Positions 25,082 through 38,500 of a DNA stretch of 64,000 nucleotides are shown here, one piece after another. The position numbers were made by a program, and so were the translations under genes. The notes under the pieces are model-generated. The model had not been told where the DNA came from. It saw only the letters and a list, made by a program, of their open reading frames with translations, and ran no database searches. Positions within the stretch are counted from its first letter, which is position 1. Every line of letters begins with the position of its first letter. Source of the DNA: Paramacrobiotus metropolitanus (Eukaryota; Tardigrada; Eutardigrada; Parachela; Macrobiotidae); assembly GCF_019649055.1 (NCBI RefSeq), contig NW_026570250.1, positions 930,001-994,000 on the forward strand, written 5' to 3'.

Positions 25082-28000
25082 TCAGCGTAGCACACTCTTC
25101 CTCGGCAAAGTACTGTCCAAATAGCCGTAACCACGAAATTCGTCGCAGCTGGTTTGAGCTTGGCCGTATTTGGCTTCTTGTAAGGTTTGCAAATAGGCTT
25201 GAGCTTCCGCCAATTCCCGTTCTTTGATTAGCACTGCCTCCTAAAAATGGCAACGAACTAGAATCAATTTCATCACATTGCAGATTTTTATAGCCACATA
25301 CCTGCGCTGCCAGTTCATCAATAACCGCATTTTTGCGCGGTAAAGTGCCGGCCGGGGAACCTTTCGACTTTCGGGAAAGTAAAAGTATCTTTTGAGCTTC
25401 TTCTAATTCTTTTCTTTTGATGGACACTTGTTCCTGCAAAATACCTGACATATTTTCTGGTCGAAAGCAATACGCTTAATACATGAAAATAAACTTGCAT
25501 AAAATTAAGAAAGAACGAAATTATCAACATGATGAAATTTGTACCGTGGCTTTTATTTCTTGAGCAATCCCGCCAACTAACTTTTTGTTGACAACCACTT
25601 CTTGCGGAGCAACATTAATCGCCTGCAGACCCCGTCTCTTCTTCAACAAAAACTGCACCAAATTGTCCGTGGCCCTTTTCACATTTACTCCAGCCGCTAA
25701 CAGCTGTTTCATGGTTGGCGAATTGGGGTCACCCTTGACTTTGCAGGCCAACAGCAGCTGCGCCGTGAAACCTGCCACTTGCTTGGACGCCGAGATGAGC
25801 TTCTCCTCCGATGCTTGTCCCGACAAGAGCGCATTGGCGGCATCGCACAGTGTTTGACAGGACAAGCCCACCGCTTTGGCGGCCGAGATGAAACCCTGCG
25901 ACCACTGTCCATCCTGTGAATAACGACCGGCCCGCTCGCTGACCAGTCCCAATCGGATTAATTCCGACTGCGCGGAACCGGCCGCCGGGATTAAGGCCGC
26001 ACTGGCGCGCATGATCATGCGGCAGAAATCTAAAATCTGGGCGTCGGCTTCGTTCAGGCCGGGTTGCGCCTTGGGTTCCATGTACTCAAACTCAGCGTCC
26101 GAGTCGTCGGTGTCGGAGTCGGTGGCGGAGTCGATGTTGGGAATGTACACTGTCTTGCGATTCTGGATTTCCTCCAGGCGTTTCGTGGCGCGTTCGATGT
26201 TGGCGGCAGCGCCGGATAATTCCTGGTCGATGGTGATGGTCAGTGTAGATGTTTTCCGTAGAGTGCCGGTGGGTGAGCGGAATGCAGCTGCTTTCTCTAA
26301 AATATTGAGTGAATGCAAAAGCTCGGCTTTTCTGGCTTCCAGCAAGCCAGTTTCTGCTCCGGAATTCCCGCTGAGAAACTGCAATGGTTACAGTATCGGT
26401 AAACATCACGGTGGTCAATTTTTTACTTTGCTTGTCGTGTCGCAGTAATCTTTAAAATTACCAGATAAACGGTGGAAATGTACGAAGTAACTTTCTGGCC
26501 ACAGTCATCGGCGTTCCGCGAAATTGCCGTATTGATATCTTGTCCCGACGAGGCGGCAACCTGAAATTGAGTGGACACCACTATAGCAGATATGCATTTT
26601 GCGGTAAATGAAAAGATAAAGTTACAATGCAAACGGGTCATAATTGTTGAGAAGAAAATATTAATTACCCTGGACAAAACAGTGATTTGACTAATAGAAT
26701 TTTGGTAGGAATTAACCAATCCTAAAATATCCTGAGGTTTCTTGAATTTCAAGGCAAGTTCAGCATTGTCCACCAAAAGTTTGACTTCTTTAGTTGCCGT
26801 AAACAAATTGTGGTAAACTTCTTCGTCGGAAATTTGTTTACCGGAATTCGAAGACACCGGAGACTGTAACACGAATTCGCGCTAGAGTATAGTAAAGTAC
26901 AGTAGTAGTAAAAGTATATGGCATATGTCTGTTACACAGCCGTTTTTAAAACTGAAAAAAATTTCAAGCTGAATAAAACATAATCATACTTTAATGGTGT
27001 TTTGAGACGATTGAACCAGTAGCTGCAGCACAACCAAATGGCTACCGCGGTTAACTGCACTTGTCAGCTCCGCCAACAGCAAGATACAGCTGGACGCGTG
27101 CATCTTGGCATTGTGCAGTTCATTGTCATACTCCTGCTGTTCAGCCGGCGACATTTCCGCTCGTCCAACGCCTTTTTGCAGACAGCGCATCAACTCCGCC
27201 ACAGCGGAAGCTGCCATCTTCTGCGCCCTTATCAGTATCATCTGCAAAATATAGATTACCTCCTAAAAATATTTTTTAAAAGAGCCTTTTTAATGTACCT
27301 GTGCTTCCGGGTTTGTGGCCGTTTTGCGGCTGGTTGTTTCTCTAATGAATTCAACATATCCGGTCAGCAGCGCAGTAGAAGCATCCACGGTTTCCGCCAG
27401 CACCATTTGTTTCGCATTGGTTCCACCTAGTTTCTTCAAGCTTCCAATCAAAGCCTGTGCTCTGCGCATAAATTCTTGTTCTAAATCATCGTTTGTGGAT
27501 TCTTGATGGCTGGGACGCTGCTGTTCCGCGTCTTGACCGTCGGCTTCGGGAACGTGCCCTAATTTAACAAAGGTCAACGAAGTTTCTAGCTCTTCTTCCA
27601 TTTCGTCAATCGTGGAAAGGGCGCGCTGAAGAGACTGCGTACCACAATCCAACACATGCAGCAGCTGCAGTACATAGTTGATCTTCTCGGCCGCTGCGCG
27701 ACACGCTTTGGGAAACGCTTCCCGTCCGGATACCTTCGTCATGGCCGCTTTTTTCAGCACATCCGTGCACGAGTGGCCCACTTGTACCAGTGCGGCATGC
27801 ACATCTTTTTTAACCGTTTCATCGACGTGGGTAACAGAAGGCGCCAGTTGCGCCCATACACAGCACACTTCTTTATATGATCCACAAAATTTCTTCCCGA
27901 ATTCCCGTAGAGCTTGTTGGTTGGTTGTCACTCGCAGATCCACATTGAGGACTATATCAGACATAGATTTTAGTAGACTGCGTAGATTTTTTAACAGCGC

Positions 28001-31000
28001 CGTTGCATCGGCTGATGGTGATTGTGTAATGCTGTGACTTTCTTGCTCTTGCAAATCTTCAAGTGTCTCGTCAATCACCGGCAGTGTTTCCCGCAAGATC
28101 ATTCTTCCGGACCGTTGTGAATCTAACAAATTTGCGTACTCCGCAATGCTATCGAGGAGACTCTGTCCTTCTTCGGCACGGGTTGATTGGTCTTTAAAAG
28201 CGGTGATGTACTGATTGGCCGCTTCCAGAATCGTCTTAAGATGATTGAGCACAGCCGCTTGTTCATCCGACCGCGATACCTCCGTGGCCTCTCTCAACAC
28301 CGTGTTCGCTTTGACAAGATCCTGCAGCAGTTGCATTAGACCATCTAAATCCTTCTCGGCTGCTTCCGCCCCCAACCGGTCTTTGATGAACGCCGCCGCT
28401 TGTTTGGCCAGATCCATCGGTGTCTGGTAGTGCTCGTCATTCGGTCCCACGTGGAACTCTTCGGGCGGCGGTATAATGCCGTCGTTCTCTTCAATGGCGA
28501 TGATGTCTTTGTCGATGTTGCGAATCCACTGGTCAATCAAGAATAGCAGGTTACTGTTGGATGCTGATGCTTCCGTGTCCTTTGCCGAGGCGTACGTGTC
28601 CAATTCCAGCAGGGCATCCAGTGTTTTTCCCAAAAGTTCATCTAGATCTTTCAGCGATACGCTTAATTTCTCACCCGTCTCCCGGTCTTCGATATTCCAC
28701 ATGACACCTTTTCCGCTTTCCAGTGTGTCTTCTTCCAGCGCTATCAGTGCTTCCAAATTGTCCTTCAAGGGACCTAGACTATCCGACCCTAAGGTTCCGG
28801 TTAACACGGTCTCTACGTTGCCGCATAACTTCTGCGCTTTTTCAGTAAGTTTTGACGAAGTCACAGACAGGCGCTCGATTGCTTCCGGACTTTGCTTTTT
28901 GTTAGTTTTCTCCTTGTTCGATATTTTTCCTATCATCGAAGAGGCAAATGCGGTTTTTCTCAGAAGTTCCTACACGAGAAAGTACGGTAAAAGTCACAAC
29001 GTTACTTATATGCACTTACGATTTAGTATACATTTTTATTAAACTTCTACTTACGCTAAGACGGCGTAGTAGTTTGTATTTTCGGTCATGGGACGTCAGG
29101 GAACTGACCAGGTGCATCATTTCTTGTGCATTATTAAAAATGGCTTGTCTCTTTGTAGTGTCCGTTGGATTCCGATTAAAATCCTACCACATGAAACCAA
29201 TTTATAATTTTTTGCATCTGAAATCCGCTCCCTGTAGTTTTCCCTTTGAAAGCTCGTATGAGCAGTAACACAGAGAAGATACACTGGGACAAACTTCTTA
29301 CCTCCAAATTATCCGACAACTGGGAATTCAGAGTTTTCAGTTGATTGATGGCATTATCCAGCCATTGCTGGCGTACCGCATCCCCGGACGGCACATTTCT
29401 ACGCTCATTATCCAATTTCTCAATCAGTGCCCCGGCCGCCATAACTAAAATGTGACCTTTCTGCATCACTTCGTCTGTGGTGCAGTCAGCGCTGGTCATT
29501 TCTCCCGTCAGCTTCTCAATATTATCCACCACATCCTGTGTACGTTTCTTCTGGCCAGTCTGATCCATTCCGTGGAGTGACTGCTGAATCCGACCAATCA
29601 GCTGGGAGAATGACCGCACGCCGTCGGACAGTTCGTCCACGTAGTGCAGACTGACAGGCGCCACGCCCAGGTCACCGTGCGCGGTTTTATCCAGACCCCA
29701 CAATGCACGGTCCAGAGCGTCTAAGGCTTCTTTGAGATTGTGCCGGCTTGCGGCCGAAGCGTCGTGAAACGTTGGACACATGCGCACTAACTTGGCGCAG
29801 ACCATGACTTCCGCTGTCCGAAACGGAATGTCGGCGGCCGCGCTGAGTATCCTACTTTTATTGGCTGCGGAGCTCGTCTCACCAGCAATTAATTTCGCCT
29901 TGCGGACAATGTCTGCGGTGGCGGCACTCATCTGCTGCAGCAGTGCGGTCAAGCCTTCGTCCAGTTCGGCGTCTTTTTCTGTGGATATTGAGCGCAGGAG
30001 ATGTGGACGCCCGTCTAAATCTTCCACGGCCGCCGTTAGATGTTTGCCCTTTTCGGCTGTTTTAGAAGCCGCGGCCAACAGTGCTTGTCGTTTACCGGCT
30101 TCCGGCTAAAATATATCTTAATCAGGGTATGATAAACCGAACAGATAATGGGATAATACCTGTCCTTTTCCTTCTTTCTCACAGTTGGCAACGGCATCCA
30201 AGAGATCGGAGAATGACTGGCAGAACCCTTCGGCCGAAGTCAGCAGGTTGGATCCTTGAGGAGTATTCTTATAATTTGCCGACATTTTCTTAAGAGAATC
30301 CGCGAGATCTTCAAGTTCATCAATTCTGTTAAATATAAACAAAATTTTAGACATCAGTATACCAGCTTTGCATATGGAGTTCTAATTTTCTTCGTACAAA
30401 CTCAGAACTTTTTCTCCAGCCACAGCGCTTTTAGCTGGGTCAGCTGCCAAATACACCAACTGTCCGACCGACGCTGCAACTTGTCCCATTCGCTCCGCGA
30501 ACTTCTCTTCATAAGCATCCATGGCAGATATGCTGGCCATCGGCTAATTTAAATTAGTTGATCAGTAAAGTAAAACAAGTTACTCAAACTGAATTTTACT
30601 ATACTTTCAAGGTAGAGTGATGCACCATAAACGTGCGTGTCTTAACATTATTTATGTATTAGTAAAGCTTTTATAATAATAGCATCTAGCTATACCAGCT
30701 GTTGTCCATTTTCTCCAACAGATGTCCGAACGACCGCCGCAAAACTCTTGACAAGGTTTGCAATTTTTGCTTGTGCACCGGCTAAGTAGTTGATTTTGTG
30801 CTCCGCAATTTTCGTGTCGCCTAAAATGCCCGGCGTGGCCAAGTTACCGGTGTAGGCCTTTTGCGCCAATGAAACGTTTGACTGATTGGTGACAAGCCTG
30901 AAAATTGTTCAATTTTATGCATTTATATATTTTCAAAGAAGACTATTTTTAATTTTTGTCATTTTGTGTACAATACGAGTACAGAAGTTCATTTCCATTT

Positions 31001-33431
31001 GAAAAGGACACATACTTGATATTTTGTTGTGGGTCCACATTTTCTTCTCCAATCTCGGAGATCTTCGCGTTTTTCCCGGCATAGTCATCCGGTTTTGTTC
31101 GCTGCCGAATGAGATCAATATAGCCGGCAATCAGCTGGGCTATTGTCTTCCCATCTTGCGTCTGCATGGAATACCGGCCGTCGGAATAGTCGCCAAAATC
31201 CAGACTGAACGTGTTGGAGGTCACAGCCCATCGTTTAATCCAAGTCATGGGCCATGTGTCAAGAATCTCCTTACTCCGCTCATCCAGCCGCATCACGGCG
31301 TTCCGACTGACGCCAAACAACCGCGGCACCATCTTGTTCTTGCCTTTCATCTTCTCTTTGACTAGAAAAAAGGTCACGCCGTATGTTTTCAATGAGCGCG
31401 CCATCTTGATGTATTTGTTTTTGGCGTCCAGTTCGTTAAGATTCTGATGTTCTTTCCACTTGTCTTGTGCCTGCTTTTGATAGTCCGCCAAGGTTTTCTT
31501 ATCGACTTTCTTCGGATTGACGTAGGCTTTGGGCAGCATCGGCCGGATATCGACGGCCCGTTTGCTATCGTTAAAATCACCATATTCTGCTTGGGCTTGG
31601 AGACTGGCGAAAACTATGGCTTCCGCAAGAGTAATCGGATGAGTACCGTTTACGATGGCATCTCGGCACTAAATCGAATAGAGCAAATAAGACGAATGTC
31701 AGATCCATGCATTTATTTCAAAATTTAAATTTTAAATCAAAGCATGCACGAAATACTATTAATAAACAAACCGACCGCTTGCAACTTACCTGGACAAACA
31801 GAAGATTGTGTTCCACGGCATCCTTTACATCTACCGTCTGGTCCGAGTAGAAATAGCGTCGCTTGAGGAGAACAATATCCCCTTCACCAATGCCTTGATC
31901 GATAAAGGTCAGTCCATGATCCAACCAGGTATCTACCAAACGGTTACATGTGTTAGTTACATGTTACCGCTAAGAAATCGTAACGTACTGTACTGTAATT
32001 ATGCACAATCATTAAATTACTTTCGTCATCGGTAGCAAGCTTTTCTTTGAGTTTGACCATTTTTCGCTGATCCCGCGCTTTAAGATGTCGCTCAATTGTA
32101 GCATAGTTGAGATGAGTGGGATCGAATGAGAATTTCCGTCCTTGATCCTCCGGGTTCTCGGACACATTCGTTGTCTGCTTGGTGAGATCATATTCTTGAT
32201 TGTTAGTGATTCCTTCAAAAACAGTTATGGCACGTAATTGAAATATTTTTGTCAGTACGCATTTTTAATACGTATTTTTAAGCCAGAAAGACTGAATAAT
32301 CCATAATTGTTATTTTAAACGATTCTATAAGAGCGTAACAAAAGCGGTTGTCAAAATTTTGATTTACTTTTAAGAACAGAGGAAAAGATGCACAAATGGT
32401 GAGATTAATTCTAGTTTTGTGTAATTTTAACGTCTACCAACCAATTTTTGAGCAAATGTATGGCATCAGTTCTTTGATTGGTTTGCTCAGGTCGAGTTTG
32501 TAGGTTTTCACGGTGTGATCCAGTAAGCGCACTTTTAGTGTGCCCCAGCGTTTTCTGTATTCCAGAACGTCCTGAAACATCAAATGCCAGGAATAAGATG
32601 TCGCATTATCCGGGTTGTTGTGAAAAAGTGAATTTGTGAAGTGTGCAAGCGAACTAGCGAAGTAACTTTTTCGGCCGGCTTATCTGTATATCGAGCGACG
32701 AGTTATATTGTTAATTATACTCGTACTGTAATTTGTAAATACCGTATAACTACCTCTGCGGTAACGTGGTAAATATCGATAGGGGCATCATCTTTCAACC
32801 AGTGTTCCCTGTTTTCTGCTGGCGGACTGTGACGAAATAAGCCGTATTCAGCTGCTGCAAAAAATATTACATAAATATTAACTGACAAAACACATATAAA
32901 ATTTTGTGTCAAGTTCAAGAGGGTGTAACACGTTTACACCACATTTGGAAATTGCTTCTGCAGCCAATATGTCCCGGATTTTAATTAGGAGTTAGGTTTG
33001 CATAGAAATTTTTTTATTGTCTTATGTTTAAATTTATGATATTATTCCTGTAATTCCACAAACTTACAATAACCTCAGTTACTAGCTACTGTGTATAACG
33101 TAATACAACTGCCACAGCCGAACTATAATTAATATAAAATTAGCTATAGTAAACGCTATATATATAGCAAACGCTAGATGAATATGTCCTAGTGCGATAA
33201 AACTAAATTTAAACAACTCACAGCTGAGGCATGGACAAATTCAACTGTACCTGGCGAATCCTGTTTCGACGCGGCAGCGGCCGCAAACATCCGGTCGAAA
33301 CCCGCCGCCTGCCTGACCATACGTCCCACCTCCGCCACAGAGGAATTCAAGGGCACATGCAGCGCATACTGCGTTCGCTCTCCACTGACGGGATGCGTGA
33401 CAAAGATATTTAAAGGCAGCAATCCGGACAT
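25082..33431 (-). CDS. TLN: Talin, integrin-actin linker (short-rod form)
   Basis: Talin activates integrins and links them to actin at adhesion sites. Minus-strand exons: 33431-33251, 32854-32754, 32571-32442, 32212-32021, 31932-31790, 31668-31016, 30897-30696, 30543-30398, 30325-30160, 30105-29302, 29183-29055, 28969-27299, 27241-26990, 26863-26669, 26560-26462, 26378-25545, 25433-25302 and 25240-25082; all phases agree, about 2062 aa. The FERM head (F0-F3) spans roughly residues 1-440. F3 has ARSLKTYGVTFFLVKEKMKG and IKRWAV, including the Arg-Trp pair that grips the integrin NPxY motif (about residues 395-396). The rod is helical, Ala/Leu-rich bundles. The C-terminal I/LWEQ actin-binding module is clear (DGQWSQGFISAAKAVG, SASKQVAGFTAQLLLACKVK) and is followed by a dimerisation helix. 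Vertebrate talins are about 2540 aa; the shortfall lies in the rod. The end of exon 1 has alternative donors, so F0 is least certain. Confidence 0.93.
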
Positions 33432-35535
33432 CTTGCAGTTTTTATGGCGATTTACTTAAATTAATCTCAGCTGCTGCAGTGAGCAATTGTAACAAGATAA
33501 AAGTATAAAGCTGCACCGGATGTCGCGCAACATTTACTGGGAGTAAGTGAAAGTCGTCCAGTTTTTTCGTTTCCAGTCCGCCGTTCAAGATTGTTCTAAT
33601 AAACTGCAGCCGCATAAACTGTAAATCACAAACAACATGCCTATACGTACGTTTAGAATGTAAGTACTAATGCAAATAAAGCTACATTCTGTCATGGAGT
33701 GTGCATACAGTATAGCAACATGATGTTAGGCCTTTATTTTCGTCAATGAAACTGTACTTCAAAAATTCCATTACAGTATCTATGTACAAATATGTGTCTA
33801 CAGCTCAACTGCATATGCTGCATAATAATATACGTACGTACATACCACATACGCATACTATATTAATAAAGATTATCATTTCCGGCGGTTCTCTCACACG
33901 ATTTCCGCTATCAAGACATGTAAAGTGTGTACAAATGTAGGAGCACTCTTATCAAACAACCGGCACCGGTTAAGTGATAAGTACACAATCATGAACAACC
34001 GCTGTATGCACAGTCGCATAATTTTCGGTCTACTAATGTATAACCTTGTTGCCCGAGAAATTAGTGAAATCACTAGGGTTGCGACTAATAGAAATATAGA
34101 TATGTACAGTAATTAATATCGGCATTCATGTAGTGAATCTTCTACAATGAAATAAAGTTTATTACTTGACTGACAATAATACAAGCAATTCAAACTAGTT
34201 TTAGTTTCTTGCGTACCTAAACCACCAACTATTCCGATGAAACAAAAGTAAAACAAACGGCTTACAATTTTGATGAAGCCTTGAAAATATCAAATTATAA
34301 CACCACTGACTTCAAATGTTTTCGGTAGAACGATGCTTGATCAAGAAAGTGCCGGAATTCCGAAGTCACCGATACAACAACGTGGACAAGAAAAATATTA
34401 TAGAAAACTTAGGCCTAGAAAACGATTGATTTGAATACTAGATTATTCAGTATAGAATTGCTCACTAAGCGCGTGTCATTGCCCCACCTCTGGTTCAGTT
34501 TAAATTTTGCTATACATTTGTACTCCAACATTAATATCGTATACTCGTACTATGTGTACTGAGTATAGTCAGATAGCTAGACTAGATAGTTGGCCAACCG
34601 ATATCGATATGCAGCCGATATGGATGTCGACTTGATATATTGGCAAACGGCAAGGATGGTCCAATGAGTAGCGGGTGTATCAAAATGAATGCCTGCAATT
34701 TTGTTTAAGCTGTCTCATCGAGATTAGTAATATCGTTGCCCCGCCATGCAGCACGATTGTTTGCTGCGTTCCAAAATTCCCTAAAGTTGTTTTCACTCTT
34801 TGAATGGACTGCAAAAGCTAATTACGATTAGGCTAACTTTGACCTGCAGTCGTATGGTTTTATTATGACGACAAGATTGCTGCATGCAGGCTGTGGTCAC
34901 TCTCAAATCAAAATCAAACTGCACTGTTCAACTAAAGGCCGGAATAACAGCTGGACACAGCGCGGTGTTATTTTCACGGTGGTGTAAGAGGCTACGACTG
35001 CTAAATAATGACCCGGAATATGTGCAATCAGTAAACTCAAGAAAAACAGAGTTAAAAAATGCATCCTCAAACAAACATTAGTAAAATGCACAGAATTTTA
35101 AGAAGATGTGTACGAAGTTTATTTTCGCCATTACTAGTACTGGTACTTTTGTTATTTCAAGGTACACCTGTACAGAAAATACTTACTTACGATGTATATC
35201 GTGGCATAATTATGGTTAGCTTTGTTTTAGTTTTTTACGTTTCTGATTTAATAGCATCATATCGCAATGAATCCTTACAGCGGCAGTCTTCTTCCAGTAG
35301 GTGTAAAATGGCAATATGGACTCATGGGAGCTGTATTAGGAATACAGCTATTATTATAGGCTTTTACTTACTGGTTAGTATTTTTGAATCGCATCATCTA
35401 CACTATCATGCAGAAATTTTACAACTTTAATTGAATCATTTCGCTATAGCTTCATGCGTGTTCACAGTTTTGGTTTCTAAAACCGTTTTTAACGTAATGC
35501 AAAACGCGAAATCAAAAAACACTAAATGGGTAGAA
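33432..35535. other. Talin upstream region and Dok downstream region
   Basis: About 2.1 kb on the 5' side of talin and 3' side of the Dok gene, both minus strand. It contains short GTAC-rich runs near 33830 and a plus-strand open frame at 35059-35430 that I could not support as a gene (see rejected items). No RNA gene or repeat family was recognised. Confidence 0.45.
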
Positions 35536-38500
35536 TTACTGGGACGAATTTCCGGCTAAACCGGCATCCTGCGCGGTTTGAGCGATTCGGTTCAAACTGG
35601 AAGCACCGGAAACCGCTTCACTTGTACCGGTGCTGGAATGTTCGCTGTCACGAGAATCCATATGCTGGAAATTCCTTAAACCCGTCATTGACCGCACAGA
35701 GTTCTCCCGGTTGGTCAAACGCGGTGCTCTGCCGGCTACCGGGGACGTCTGCTCGGTACTAAAGCGTCCTTTATTCCCCATGAAGCTGAGCGGACGCTTC
35801 CTTGGTCGCTCGGATACCGGTCGCGAACGCCGCGATGCTAAAACATTTGCTAAAAGTTATGACACTACAACGACTATACTATTCGATGTTTTCTATATAG
35901 TTTCACTTAATTAATTGTGAAAATAAAGCAATTATAAGGTTGAAAATCTTGTAAGTAACGAATTTCTAGCAGCTGTAATGGTGGGAGTTTTGTTTCTCCA
36001 CAAGCTTTGCCACTCCCTCCAATTACCCACGAATTCTATATGTCACGTTAACAGCCTGCAGCGTTACTCCCGTTGCTAATGAAAAGGGGTCACCTACTTC
36101 GGCTTTTCACCGATAATCGCTCTTGATCAGCCAGTATTTTCTTAATGTTAGTTGGGCCAGCCAACAATGTCCGGAGATGATGGGTAAGGTCATGAGGGTT
36201 AGCTGTTTCCAACTTCAACACACCTTCACCAGCAGGCGATTGTCTAATAATAGCAACAGGAGAAATCAATATGCCCGAATTAAATCCAGTTTAATCATTT
36301 TAAGAAGTGCAATTCAGCGCTGGCTTATGTTTTGTTGAATAGGCGCCTTGCCGAATCAAATAATAGTATATGCCCGAAATCGAATTGCTTAAGTATGGTA
36401 CCTGCGCAAAACTTTGTAGCATTAGCCTGCACTGATTCGTACTAAAATTAATAAAGCAGCTTCTTGGGCCTTTTTCAACATTATAAACCCTGGTTCCTAT
36501 GCTCTGCTTGTGGTACCTTGTCGTTTCGATGCATACCAGATCACTGTTGGGAACCACATCGGGATTTCCGCTGCTGCTTTCCAAATATATTTTCCGCATA
36601 TGGAGCAGCGCAATCTGTACCGGCATAATCTCGTGGTTGCCGTCGGCGGAATGAAACGCCACGTCTTGGGGCGACATTCTGACCTCGTATTCCTGATCAA
36701 AAACAAAGCCCAGCTTTTCTGCCAGCGGACTGGCCTTGGCCGTGCGAACTCTCACAGTGTAAGTAAGAGGAGGAACCTCTGCAAATTTAAGACTACACCA
36801 TAAAGCTGATTTATTATTTGTGCTGGCCGGGTAACCATCACTGTGCAATCCATATACATTGGGTATGAAATATACAGTTTTTTGTTACCTGCTCCAGAAA
36901 ACGGATTAATGGGAGAGCCGGAACTAACCGGCGAGGCAGCTGCCTGTGAGTCGTTCCAGATGCTGGAGTCGGTATCGGAGCATATGCTACCGGTTTCACC
37001 CAATGCCACGGTCAACCGGAAAGCCGCCATCCAGTCGGTCATTTCGGTTTGCGAAGGATGTTTGAACAATAGTGGCTCGCTCAGCGTATCCAGTGTTAAT
37101 TGAAGAGCTTTAGCGCTGGCTAAATCCTGCTGGCCACTGTAGTCAATCATTTCAATTTGGCTTTCCTGGCTTAGATTGAGCAAATTCTGTGAAGTATGGA
37201 CGGCGTTACGAGTGTCGATCTGCAGAACTGGTGTAGCGTTGTTTGATAGATAGCGCAGGCAAATCCATCGTTTCCGCCACACCTGAATAGGGAAATTAAT
37301 ACGCATTTATACGGTTAAGGCAATACGATATTATAATTTTGATTTCATTAGTATGGAAATTATGTATGCATTATTTGGAATTGCTGAGTAACTGCATTTG
37401 CTATACTTCTATTCACGCAGTTAGTCTTCTAAAAACTGTTTGGCTTACTGATTGTGAGAGAAATCGTAAAAACTTATCATGGAGCGATTCAGATTAATTT
37501 CGATAATTAATGCACATTTTCTATTATTTTTTATCGATATATTTCGATAATAAACACCGACTTGCCAGTTTATGGTTACACCACTCCTGTCTAACCAGGG
37601 CACATACCGAGGCTATAAATTCAGAAAAATCTCATTTTTGGCAGAAAGGTGGAACAACTATGTAGGATGTTTAAAGAAATTATTTCATGTGCCATGGCCA
37701 ATGGGCGTGGCCAAAACAAAATTTAAAAGTTATTCCTACACTGTGCTGTAGCCTATAGGAAATATCACGAGATTGTACTTTTGATGCAGGACCGGTTTTC
37801 ACTGCTGTTTACTTTAATTGTGTATTTGAATTTTTCTTAGGAATTTTTCGACAAATCCTAGGTAACACGCGCGTACCGATATGTCTCGACTAAAAAAAGT
37901 TAAAGCATGCGTTGCACCATTTACAAAACCATTTCGCAGGCGGCTGAATTGGCAATGCTTCTGTGTGTTATGACTTACAAGTTCCCCGTAATAATCGAAA
38001 AATTGCTTACACAAATCAAAGTAAATCGTTTCTAATGAAAAAGTACAGATAGATATAAAGTACAGCATAAACAAAACATATTTCGAACGAGTTAACTGCC
38101 TTCGCTGCCGGATTGTCCAGGACTCCAGTATAAACGTTATCAGTCTCACGGCATTTCCTATCGGCTACAGCACGGTGCAGGATTAACTTTTAAATTTTGT
38201 TCTGGCCACGCCCATTGGCCATGGCACATGGAATAATTTTTTTAAGCATCCTACATAGTTGTTCTACCTTTCTGCAAAAAATAAGATTTTTCTGAATTTA
38301 TAGCTTCGGTATGTGCCCTGGTAAGCACAACTAAACTGAGATCATTGAAACTTAATTTAAAAATTGGCAATTTTAACTTATGCTTAAAATTTATTCGAAG
38401 CAACCAATACTTCGACTCGTATTAAGGAGAGTGTGGGTCGTACAAGATCTTTTAATTTTGTTAAATCGCTTATTGATTTTGCAGTTTACCTTTTTAGCCT

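Larger units (their letters stand above)
37592..38325. mobile_element. Foldback/MITE-like element with 172-bp inverted arms
   Basis: Two arms, about 37592-37763 and 38153-38325, are inverted copies of each other at roughly 90 percent identity by eye. Shared landmarks from the outer ends inward are ACCAGGGCACATACCGA, then TATAAATTCAGAAAAATCT, CAACTATGTAGGATG, ATGTGCCATGGCCAATGG and GGATAG/CTATAGG near the loop. The 389-bp centre has no recognisable transposase, so the element would be non-autonomous. The outer ends read close to TAACCAGGG and CCCTGGTAA. I could not identify a target-site duplication. Confidence 0.85.

Noticed and set aside
27678-28037. Long plus-strand frames opposite the talin rod
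   Set aside because: They are antisense shadows of the Ala/Leu-rich talin exons.
35059-35430. Plus-strand 123-codon frame with three hydrophobic stretches
   Set aside because: It resembles no family and lies in AT-rich DNA, where hydrophobic codons arise by chance. No neighbouring exon or conserved pattern supports it.
37814-38149. Minus-strand 111-codon frame in the centre of the foldback element
   Set aside because: No transposase motif or other similarity; AT-rich composition explains the open frame.
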